Origin: Pollutimonas sp035515055 | GTDB taxonomy: Bacteria; Pseudomonadota; Gammaproteobacteria; Burkholderiales; Burkholderiaceae_B | Direction: 5' to 3' | Length of the DNA: 64,000 bases | Assembly: GCA_035515055.1 (NCBI GenBank) | Contig: DATJBV010000037.1 | Span: forward strand, 62,001 to 126,000 | Part shown: positions 1-6,517 of the stretch, in pieces | Layout: every line of letters begins with the position of its first letter | Position numbering within the stretch: the stretch's first letter is position 1 | Translations under genes and position numbers: made by a program | The notes under the pieces: generated by a model | What the model was told of the DNA's origin: nothing | What the model saw: only the letters and a program-made list of their open reading frames with translations | The model's database searches: none

Positions 1-314
1 GTACGCCACTGGAAATCACTCGCATTAGTCCGCAAGGCCTCGATAAACTAGTATTGGACGCGGCCTTTTCCGCGCCCGCCAAATCGCTGCCGGCATATGC
101 GGGCGTAACCGGCCCGCAGGGCTTTGTTGTGGTGCGCGTGGAAAGCGCCCGTCCTGGCAACCCCAACGAGCCGCTGCTAGCCGGCTTGTCGACCGAGCTT
201 ACCCAAGCCTGGGGACGTGCCGAAGAACAAGCCGTGCTGAACGCGCTGCGAGAACAGGCCAAAGTCACGATGCTGCCCGAGTCAGAGAAAGTGCTGGCCG
301 GCGACACCGATTGA
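1..314 (+). CDS. ppiD: Peptidyl-prolyl isomerase PpiD, C-terminal fragment (5' end outside window)
   Basis: The reading frame is open from the first complete codon at base 3 to the TGA at 312-314, so this is the last 103 or so residues of a longer protein. The tail has the pattern of the C-terminal part of PpiD/SurA-type periplasmic chaperones (a run reading GPQGFVVVRVES followed by a charged amphipathic helix), but the parvulin domain itself lies outside the window. PpiD is an inner-membrane-anchored isomerase that helps outer-membrane proteins fold. The name rests on this weak tail similarity plus the neighbouring tesA. The annotated start inside the window (TTG at 54) is not a real start, because the frame continues upstream. 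Confidence 0.55.
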   Translation, partial: TPLEITRISPQGLDKLVLDAAFSAPAKSLPAYAGVTGPQGFVVVRVESARPGNPNEPLLAGLSTELTQAWGRAEEQAVLNALREQAKVTMLPESEKVLAGDTD

Positions 315-324
315 AGGGCCCAAC

Positions 325-978
325 TTAACGTGCCGGCGGCTGGAGCATAGGCTTCAGCTCTCGCCAAACTGTCTCGGCAAGCAAGGGCTGCGCCCGTTCA
401 TTCGGGTGCATGCCGTCTGGCTGGAACATCGCGTGATCCGTTGCAATGCCCTCGAACAGAAACGGCACAAGTCCAACGTCGTGCTCCCGGGCAATATCGT
501 TGAACATCTGTTTGAACTGCTCCGCATAGCTGCGTCCGTAGTTGGGCGGAATCTGCATGCCAATCAACAGCACACGCGCACCCGAACCCAGGCTAAGGCT
601 TGCCATCGTCGAAAGATTCTTCCTGGTCATGTCGAGCGGCAGACCCCGCAACGCATCGTTGCTGCCCAATTCAATGATTACCAGGTCGGGGCGATAGCGG
701 TCCAATGCGGCCGGCAGGCGGCTCAGCCCGCCGCTGGTCGTGTCGCCGCTAATGCTTGAATTATGAATCTGGTATCCTGCATTCTTGTCCTGCAAGCGTT
801 GGTCGAGCAAGGCAACCCATCCCGAGTTGCGTTCCAGGCCGTATTCAGCCGACAGACTGTCGCCGATCACCAGTATCTTGGCTGCCCGTGCGGCTTCGGG
901 CACCGGCGTGGCGACCGCCAGGCCGGGTAATGGCAAACAACATAGGGCAGCAACTACAAGGCGCCTGCGTATCAACAT
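325..978 (-). CDS. tesA: Multifunctional acyl-CoA thioesterase I / protease I / lysophospholipase L1
   Basis: A 217-residue periplasmic SGNH/GDSL hydrolase that cleaves acyl-CoA thioesters and lysophospholipids. Starting at the ATG at 976-978, the protein begins with a basic stretch and a hydrophobic signal peptide ending near AVATPVPEA. The nucleophile block GDSLS follows, then the Gly and Asn blocks (SISGDTTSGG and ELGSNDALRG), and the catalytic Asp-His pair in the DGMHPNERAQ segment near the C-terminus. Length matches the family. A longer frame reaches 1122, but it lacks a signal peptide at its N-terminus and would run into the ybbA-like coding sequence. The ATG shares two bases with the ATG of the divergent ABC ATPase gene (sequence CATG at 976-979). 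Divergent tesA/ybbA is also the arrangement in E. coli. Confidence 0.93.
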   Translation of the reverse strand: MLIRRRLVVAALCCLPLPGLAVATPVPEAARAAKILVIGDSLSAEYGLERNSGWVALLDQRLQDKNAGYQIHNSSISGDTTSGGLSRLPAALDRYRPDLVIIELGSNDALRGLPLDMTRKNLSTMASLSLGSGARVLLIGMQIPPNYGRSYAEQFKQMFNDIAREHDVGLVPFLFEGIATDHAMFQPDGMHPNERAQPLLAETVWRELKPMLQPPAR

Positions 979-1678
979 GAGTCGTATCCATTCAATAGAA
1001 GTTAGTGGCTTATGCCAGAAAGTCGCGGACTCGTCCGGCATTCTCGATATTTTAAGTAATGTCAGTTTTACCATTGCCGCAAACCAGGCGGTGGCAATAA
1101 CCGGGAGTTCGGGATCAGGCAAGTCTACTCTGCTGGGGCTGCTGGCGGGCCTGGACGTGCCGACGTCGGGTCGTGTATTGCTGCTAGGACACGACTTGTT
1201 CTCTCTGGACGAAGAGGCGCGCGCGGCGATACGCGCCGCGCATGTAGGCTTTGTCTTCCAGTCCTTTCAGCTTTTACCCAATTTGACTGCCCTGGAGAAC
1301 GTGATGTTGCCGCTGGAACTGGCTGGCAAGCCCGCGCGGGCAGCGGCGACGCACATGCTGGATCGCGTGGGCCTGGCCGCGCGTCTGCATCATTATCCCA
1401 AGACTTTGTCGGGAGGCGAACAGCAGCGCGTATCCCTGGCGCGGGCGTTTGTCGTGAGTCCGGCAGTCCTTTTCGCCGACGAACCCACGGGCAGCCTGGA
1501 TGCGCACAACGGCGAAAAAATTATCGAATTGATGTTTTCCCTGTATCGCGAGCACCAGACAACGCTGGTCTTGGTAACCCACGATGCGCAATTGGCGAGT
1601 TTGTGCCAGATGGAAATCAGGCTGGCCGCGGGCCGCGTCGTGCCGCCCGAGGCGTTACATGGTCATATTTCGGGGTAG
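977..1678 (+). CDS. ybbA: YbbA-like ABC transporter ATP-binding protein
   Basis: A 233-residue ABC ATPase of the LolD/MacB/YbbA class. Walker A is GSSGSGKST at residues 43-51, a Q-loop lies in FVFQSFQLLPN, the signature is LSGGEQQRVSLARA, Walker B is VLFADEP, and the switch His is in VTHD. Members of this class normally power a large FtsX-like permease; in E. coli ybbA is followed by ybbP. Here no permease follows: the next gene is the convergent dctM, whose last 24 bases overlap this gene's 3' end (1655-1678). The ATG at 977 was chosen over in-frame upstream codons because those fall inside tesA. Role as an envelope ABC ATPase is certain; the substrate is unknown, and the permease must be elsewhere or lost. 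Confidence 0.88.
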   Translation: MSRIHSIEVSGLCQKVADSSGILDILSNVSFTIAANQAVAITGSSGSGKSTLLGLLAGLDVPTSGRVLLLGHDLFSLDEEARAAIRAAHVGFVFQSFQLLPNLTALENVMLPLELAGKPARAAATHMLDRVGLAARLHHYPKTLSGGEQQRVSLARAFVVSPAVLFADEPTGSLDAHNGEKIIELMFSLYREHQTTLVLVTHDAQLASLCQMEIRLAAGRVVPPEALHGHISG

Positions 1679-2956
1679 CCAGATGGCGATTTCCGGCAGC
1701 GCGTAAATCAGCAATACGCCGATTATCATTAGCAGGAACATCGGAAACGACACGCGTGCGAGATATGGCAGTTCTTTCCGCGTCATGCCCGAAAGCACGA
1801 ACAGGTTGAAGCCAACCGGCGGCGTGATTTGCGCCATTTCAATGACAAATACCAAGAAGATGCCAAACCAGAGCAGATCGATACCGGCGGCGGTAACGGT
1901 GGGCAAGAGCACGCCCATGGTCAAAACGACGATGGAAATGCCATCGAGAAAGCAACCCAGCACAATATAAAACACCATCAGCGCCATGATCAGGCCGAAT
2001 TGCGACAGGCCCAGCGATGCAATCCATTCCGCAAGGGCGCGCGGCAGGCCGATATAGCCCATCGAGAGCGTCAGGAACTGGGCGCCGGCCAGTATGAGGG
2101 CGATCATGCAGTAAAGGCGCGTCGCGCTCATGAGGGACTGGTTGAATACCGACCAACTGAGCGAACCCTGGATCATGGACAGGATCAGCGCGCCGATAAC
2201 TCCCACCGCGGCCGCCTCGGTGGCGGTGGCAAACCCAGTGTAAATGGTTCCCAGCACGGTAACGATCAGGACGACCACCGGAATAAGATGGCGCGACTGA
2301 TGGATTTTGCGGGCAAAGCTTAGCGACGTGTCGGCCTCTGGTATTTGCGTGGGATGCAGCAGCGCCCAGATGGCGATATAACCCATGAACAAGCTGGCCA
2401 GCAGCATGCCCGGAAATATGCCGGCGATGAATAGCTTGGAAATCGAGACATCCGCCGCTACGCCGTACACGATCATGATGATGGAGGGCGGTATGAGCAG
2501 TCCAAGCGTTCCCGCGCCCGCCAAGGTGCCGATGATCATGTCTTGCGGATATCCGCGACGCGTAAGTTCCGGTATGGTCATTTTTCCGATAGTCGCGCAG
2601 GTGGCCGCCGACGAACCCGAGACAGCCGCAAAAATGGCGCAGCCGATGACGTTGGTGTGCAGCAGCCTGCCCGGAATACGATTCAACCAGGGCGCAAGCC
2701 CTTTGAACAGGTCTTGCGACAACCGCGATCGGAATAGTATTTCGCCCATCCATAGGAATAGCGGCAGGGCGGTCAGTGTCCAGCTGGACGAAGCGCCCCA
2801 TATGGTAATGGCCATCGCGTCGCCCGCCGGGCGGCTGGAAAATAACTCCATCCCCAGCCAGGCGGTGCCTGACAACGTGAGCCCGACCCAGACGCCGCCG
2901 GCAAGAAAGCCGAAGATGGATATGATGAGAAGTGCAATGACCAGCGCTTCATTCAT
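1655..2956 (-). CDS. dctM: TRAP transporter large permease subunit (DctM family)
   Basis: A 433-residue polytopic inner-membrane protein with about 12 hydrophobic segments, typical of the DctM subunit that carries out sodium-coupled solute translocation in tripartite ATP-independent periplasmic transporters. Family-like stretches include the GSSAATCATIGKMTIPE segment near residue 110 and the LLIPPSIIMIVYG segment near residue 155. The QITPPVGFNLFVL motif sits near residue 380. Its start overlaps the end of dctQ by 8 bases (2949-2956), indicating translational coupling. Its 3' end runs 24 bases into the convergent ybbA-like gene. Substrate cannot be read from the permease; organic or keto acids are typical for the family. 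Confidence 0.95.
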   Translation of the reverse strand: MNEALVIALLIISIFGFLAGGVWVGLTLSGTAWLGMELFSSRPAGDAMAITIWGASSSWTLTALPLFLWMGEILFRSRLSQDLFKGLAPWLNRIPGRLLHTNVIGCAIFAAVSGSSAATCATIGKMTIPELTRRGYPQDMIIGTLAGAGTLGLLIPPSIIMIVYGVAADVSISKLFIAGIFPGMLLASLFMGYIAIWALLHPTQIPEADTSLSFARKIHQSRHLIPVVVLIVTVLGTIYTGFATATEAAAVGVIGALILSMIQGSLSWSVFNQSLMSATRLYCMIALILAGAQFLTLSMGYIGLPRALAEWIASLGLSQFGLIMALMVFYIVLGCFLDGISIVVLTMGVLLPTVTAAGIDLLWFGIFLVFVIEMAQITPPVGFNLFVLSGMTRKELPYLARVSFPMFLLMIIGVLLIYALPEIAIWLPRNMTM

Positions 2957-3455
2957 ATCGGGTCTCGCTAGGTTGTACCGTTTCGGGGAAGCCGCGCATG
3001 CGCCTTACGGTTTCATCGAGCACGGAAATCAAGAAGATGATGTTGCCGATTGCCATGGCCAATTGGGGTATCCAGAGAGGTGTGGCGTCATCGCCCGTGG
3101 AGACATCGTTATAGCTGAACGAATCCAGCACCAGCTTGCAGCTGAATCCGGCCAGACTGGCTGTGATCAGGCAGGCAACCAGTAGTGCGGCAATGTCCAA
3201 GCGCATGCGGTTCCTGGCGGATAGCGCCGCCAGCACGAGCGTCACGCGGATATGGTCGCCTGTCTTGAAGGTGTGCGCCAAGGCAAGAAATCCCGCAGCC
3301 GCCATGGCGTAGCCCGCATAGGCATCCAATCCGGGTATGTACACGCCAATTTGACGGGTGATGATCGACAAGCTGACCGCCACCAGCACGCCTATGGTGA
3401 AGATACCGGCCAGCGCACCGGATACGAGATACAGCCCGTCGAGGAAGCGACGCAT
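2949..3455 (-). CDS. dctQ: TRAP transporter small permease subunit (DctQ family)
   Basis: A 168-residue integral membrane protein with four predicted helices, the usual size and topology of DctQ, which pairs with DctM in the membrane. The sequence begins MRRFLDGLYLVSGALAG and has the loop GLDAYAGYAMAAAGFLALAHTFKTGDHIRVT, resembling the family's helix 2 and 3 region. The gene lies 2 bases downstream of the dctP stop codon and overlaps dctM by 8 bases, so dctP-dctQ-dctM form one operon. Short and poorly conserved in this family, so the identification rests on topology and on position between the two recognisable partners. Confidence 0.9.
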   Translation of the reverse strand: MRRFLDGLYLVSGALAGIFTIGVLVAVSLSIITRQIGVYIPGLDAYAGYAMAAAGFLALAHTFKTGDHIRVTLVLAALSARNRMRLDIAALLVACLITASLAGFSCKLVLDSFSYNDVSTGDDATPLWIPQLAMAIGNIIFLISVLDETVRRMRGFPETVQPSETRYE

Positions 3456-3457
3456 GC

Positions 3458-4435
3458 TTACTTGCCGGCCCTGTAGGCGTCAATGACTTTCTGACCATCA
3501 GGTCCGGCTTTCTGCAGCCATTCCGCCAGCATGGTTTCGCCCACCTTGTCGAGGCCCTTCATCAGCTCCGATGAAGGCTTGACGATCTGCATGCCGTTCT
3601 TTGCGAGGTTATCGAGATACCACTGGGTTTTTTCTTTTGAAGAGGCCCAACCGCGTTTTTCGGCTTCTTCGCCTGCTTGCAGCAACGCCTTTCTACTTTT
3701 CTCGTCCAGGCCATCGAACGCCTTCTTGTTCATGATGACGGCGTTCTTGGGCAGCCAAGCCTGAGTATCGTAGAACTTCTTGATATATTCGTAGGCCTTC
3801 GTGTCCCATCCGGTCGAACCGGATGTCATGAATGCGCTGACCACACCCGTTGCCATTGCCTGGGCGAGCTCGGACTGCTGGATGGTTACTGGCTGCGCGC
3901 CTACGAGCTCCGCAATGCGTGCGGTGACAGGGCTATAGGCGCGCCATTTCACGCCCTTGAGGTCGTCCACCGTGTTGATTTCTTTATTGGCGAAAATGCC
4001 TTGCGGCGGCCATGCGACCGCATATAACAGGGTCATGCCTTGGCTGGCCAGCTTGCGGTCCAGCAGGTCTTTCTGTGCCTGATACAACTTCCATGCGGCG
4101 TCGTAGCCGGTCGCCAGAAAAGGCAAGCCATCGAGCGCGTAGATGGGGTCTTCATTCGCAAAGTTGGTTAGCAGGATTTCGCCGATTTGCGCCTGGTTGC
4201 CTTGAACGGCGCGCTTGATCTCGGGAGCCTTATAAAGCGACGCGTTGCTGTGCACAGTGATCAGGAGCTCGCCGCCCGACAATTTGCTGACGTCTTTGGC
4301 GAATTCTTCAAGGTTTTGCGTATGCAGATTCGACGCTGGATAGGCGCTGGGCAGATCCCATTTAGTTGCGGCCTGTACTTGTAACGCCAGTGTGAATGCG
4401 CCTACGGCGGCCAGCAATGTGAAGCTCTTTTTCAT
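3458..4435 (-). CDS. dctP: TRAP transporter periplasmic solute-binding protein (DctP family)
   Basis: A 325-residue secreted solute receptor for the TRAP system. The ATG at 4433-4435 follows a good AAGGAAG ribosome-binding site and starts a classical signal peptide (MKKSFTLLAAVGAFTLALQVQA, cleavage just before ATKWDLP). The mature protein shows the DctP pattern: an early helix with SGGELLITVHSNASLY, the conserved GVKWRAYSPVTARIAELVGAQPVTI segment carrying the arginine that usually clamps a substrate carboxylate, and MTSGSTGWDTKAYEYIKKFYDTQAWLP further on. It is the first gene of the dctPQM operon, with 179 bases to the divergent M23 peptidase gene. An in-frame extension to 4516 was rejected because it would bury the signal peptide. 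Ligand unknown, probably a carboxylate. Confidence 0.95.
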   Translation of the reverse strand: MKKSFTLLAAVGAFTLALQVQAATKWDLPSAYPASNLHTQNLEEFAKDVSKLSGGELLITVHSNASLYKAPEIKRAVQGNQAQIGEILLTNFANEDPIYALDGLPFLATGYDAAWKLYQAQKDLLDRKLASQGMTLLYAVAWPPQGIFANKEINTVDDLKGVKWRAYSPVTARIAELVGAQPVTIQQSELAQAMATGVVSAFMTSGSTGWDTKAYEYIKKFYDTQAWLPKNAVIMNKKAFDGLDEKSRKALLQAGEEAEKRGWASSKEKTQWYLDNLAKNGMQIVKPSSELMKGLDKVGETMLAEWLQKAGPDGQKVIDAYRAGK

Positions 4436-4504
4436 AGGTCTTCCTTTATGTCGAAATGCCAGGGACGTTGCATGAGGCGTAACGATTGTAATGTGCCAAC
4501 CCCC

Positions 4505-4530
4505 GAATCCAGGCAAATTGATACGGATTC
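4505..4530. promoter_or_regulatory. Inverted repeat between divergent dctP and M23 peptidase genes
   Basis: GAATCC at 4505-4510 and GGATTC at 4525-4530 are perfect inverted arms with a 14-base spacer, inside the 179-base divergent intergenic region. Spacing of about two helical turns centre to centre is compatible with a dimeric regulator binding site. On the minus strand TACAAT is the best -10 candidate for dctP, but I find no clean -35. No regulator gene is adjacent. Could be chance. Confidence 0.3.
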
Positions 4531-4614
4531 CAGGGTAAGTACTGATGAGTTTGCGTTGGCCGGTTCATATACGTTCTAATTGCATGTTGTTGTCGAATTC
4601 TTTGGCGGGATCCC

Positions 4615-5454
4615 ATGCGTAGCTACGTAATTTGTCTACTAATGACTATGCTGTGGCCGGTGGCCGCAAGCGCTGAAGGCTATATCAGTCGGCTGCTGCA
4701 TCACCCTGTGCCCGGCGGCGTGGCTGTGGTTCCCGTGGGTTCAGGGGCGCACGCTCCCCGCGTATTCCTGGACGGCGACAGGGTAATGGTTTTACGCGAT
4801 AGCGACCAGGCATGGATAGCGGTGGTCGGTATTGATTTGAAGACGGCTCCCGGCAAGCACAAGCTGAACGTAGACGGCGTTGGTGCCGGGCAGGAGCCAA
4901 GCTTCCAGGTGAAGGCCAAAGACTATAAAGCGCAGCACATCACGCTTAAGGACAAAAGCCAGGTCAATCCCAGCCCTGAGCAGACACGCCGCTACGAGCG
5001 CGAATACAAGGAACAAATCGACGCCTATCGTACGTTCCGGGAAATAACGCCAAGCAATGTGTCCCTCGACAAACCGGTCTCCGGGCGGCTGTCCAGTCCT
5101 TTTGGATTGCGCCGATTTTTCAATGGCGAAGAACGCAATTCACATTCCGGCCTCGACTTCGCTGTTCCATCGGGGACGCCGGTGAAGGCGCCGGCCGATG
5201 GCGTGGTAACGATCGTGGCCGATTACTTTTTCAATGGAAAAACCGTGTTCATCGACCATGGTCAGGGCTTCATCACGATGTATTGCCATTTGTCCGCCTT
5301 CGAGGTCAAGGCAGGCGATGCCGTGGCGCGAGGCCAGGTGATAGGCAAAGTGGGTGCAACCGGAAGGGCAACCGGCCCGCACTTGCACTGGAACGTCAGC
5401 CTGAATAACACGCGTGTCGATCCATCAATTTTCATTAACGCAATCAAGCCCTGA
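4615..5454 (+). CDS. M23 family metallopeptidase (LytM-type peptidoglycan hydrolase)
   Basis: A 279-residue exported zinc peptidase predicted to cut peptide cross-links in peptidoglycan. It has a signal peptide (MRSYVICLLMTMLWPVAASA). A beta-rich N-terminal domain of about 100 residues follows; it contains DGDRVMVLRDSDQAWIAVVG and resembles the M23 N-terminal domain found in several Gram-negative family members. A helical linker then leads to the C-terminal LytM domain from about residue 155. Zinc ligands are present: HSGLDFA (H and D of the HxxxD motif) and HLHW near residue 260. All catalytic residues look intact. The ATG at 4615 has an upstream GGCGGGA as ribosome-binding site. The stop TGA shares a base with the azlC start, an odd pairing with an amino-acid exporter. 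Confidence 0.92.
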   Translation: MRSYVICLLMTMLWPVAASAEGYISRLLHHPVPGGVAVVPVGSGAHAPRVFLDGDRVMVLRDSDQAWIAVVGIDLKTAPGKHKLNVDGVGAGQEPSFQVKAKDYKAQHITLKDKSQVNPSPEQTRRYEREYKEQIDAYRTFREITPSNVSLDKPVSGRLSSPFGLRRFFNGEERNSHSGLDFAVPSGTPVKAPADGVVTIVADYFFNGKTVFIDHGQGFITMYCHLSAFEVKAGDAVARGQVIGKVGATGRATGPHLHWNVSLNNTRVDPSIFINAIKP

Positions 5455-6146
5455 TGCGGGCCGTCAAGCATCCTGCCGTACGCGGCATGATCGACAGCCT
5501 GTCGATCGCCATCGGCTACTTTCCAGTGGCCATATCATTCGGGCTGGCCGCCATTTCCGCCGATATCCCGCCTTGGGCGGCTGTGCTCACGTCCGTACTT
5601 GTGTACGCAGGCGCCAGCCAGTTCATCTTGATCACGCTGGTTGCCGGCGGCAGTACGGCGTTTAGTGTTATCGCCATCGTCCTGCTGATGAACTTAAGGC
5701 ATCTGTTCTATGGGCCGGCGTTGCTTGGCAAGCTCCCGTCGGCCACACGCCGCTTTCCCTCGCTGGTGCTTGCGGCCGGTCTTACAGACGAAGTCTTCGC
5801 CACATCGATCAGCCGGCTCGAACAGCAACCCATTGCCGAGCGCGAAGGCTGGTATGTGGGCCTCCAGGCCGGCGCCTACTCGGCATGGGTGGGCGGTACC
5901 GCCGTAGGCGCATTTTTCGGACACGGGTGGATGCAGGGCTCGCCTTGGCTCGCGCAGACGCTGGATTTTGTTCTGCCCGCGCTCTTCCTTGCGCTGCTGC
6001 TCGAACTCTGGTCCATAGTCCCCGGCTACGTTGTGGTCGGCGCGGCTCTGGCGACGGCTGCCGGGCTGGCGGTGCTGCCGCCATATGGGGCGATAATTGC
6101 GGGAATGGGTGTTGGCGCGGCGCTTGCATCACGCAGGGGAGCATAA
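5454..6146 (+). CDS. azlC: AzlC family branched-chain amino acid exporter, large subunit
   Basis: A 230-residue polytopic protein of the AzlC/YgaZ family, which together with the small AzlD/YgaH subunit exports valine and related branched-chain amino acids. The N-terminal region GMIDSLSIAIGYFPVAISFGLAA and the motif VYAGASQFILITL at about residues 50-62 are family hallmarks, as is LMNLRHLFYGPALL further on. The ATG at 5454 overlaps the M23 peptidase stop by one base (TGATG), and azlD starts 4 bases after the azlC stop, so the three are probably cotranscribed. No Lrp-type regulator is adjacent. Confidence 0.93.
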   Translation: MRAVKHPAVRGMIDSLSIAIGYFPVAISFGLAAISADIPPWAAVLTSVLVYAGASQFILITLVAGGSTAFSVIAIVLLMNLRHLFYGPALLGKLPSATRRFPSLVLAAGLTDEVFATSISRLEQQPIAEREGWYVGLQAGAYSAWVGGTAVGAFFGHGWMQGSPWLAQTLDFVLPALFLALLLELWSIVPGYVVVGAALATAAGLAVLPPYGAIIAGMGVGAALASRRGA

Positions 6147-6150
6147 ACGC

Positions 6151-6516
6151 ATGCAAACGACGCTGAATGGAACGGTTCTTGTTTGGGTTATTGCCGCCTG
6201 CGGCCTCGTAACTCTGCTTATCCGTTACTTGCCCATGCGTTGGCGCGAAAAAGGAAACGGCCGCGCGGCCGGCGGGGGTAGATGGCGGTATGCGCTCGAC
6301 GCGGTCGGGCCGTCCGCCATCATGGCGCTGTTGGTGACGTCGTTTTGGTCCATGGCCGCGGCCGATCCTGTCGCGACCACGGTGGTGCCGATTTTCGTAG
6401 GCGTGAGCGGGGTTATTTTGGGAAAGAGGCTCGTTGGCAGCATTGCCGGAGCCACATTGAGCGGTGTTCTAGCCTATGGACTGGCCCTATGGGCCGTCAC
6501 GGCCATAGGGTTTTGA
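6151..6516 (+). CDS. azlD: AzlD family branched-chain amino acid exporter, small subunit
   Basis: A 121-residue membrane protein with about four helices, the partner of AzlC in branched-chain amino acid export. It begins MQTTLNGTVLVWVIAACGLVTLLIRYLPM, matching the family's first helix and following Arg-Tyr-Leu-Pro motif. The DAVGPSAIMALLV segment near residue 55 is also characteristic. The ATG at 6151 was chosen; the frame is open back to 6097, but that part overlaps azlC and is charged rather than hydrophobic. Its stop is separated by a single base from the stop of the convergent spoT gene, leaving no room for a classical terminator. Confidence 0.9.
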   Translation: MQTTLNGTVLVWVIAACGLVTLLIRYLPMRWREKGNGRAAGGGRWRYALDAVGPSAIMALLVTSFWSMAAADPVATTVVPIFVGVSGVILGKRLVGSIAGATLSGVLAYGLALWAVTAIGF

Positions 6517-6517
6517 A

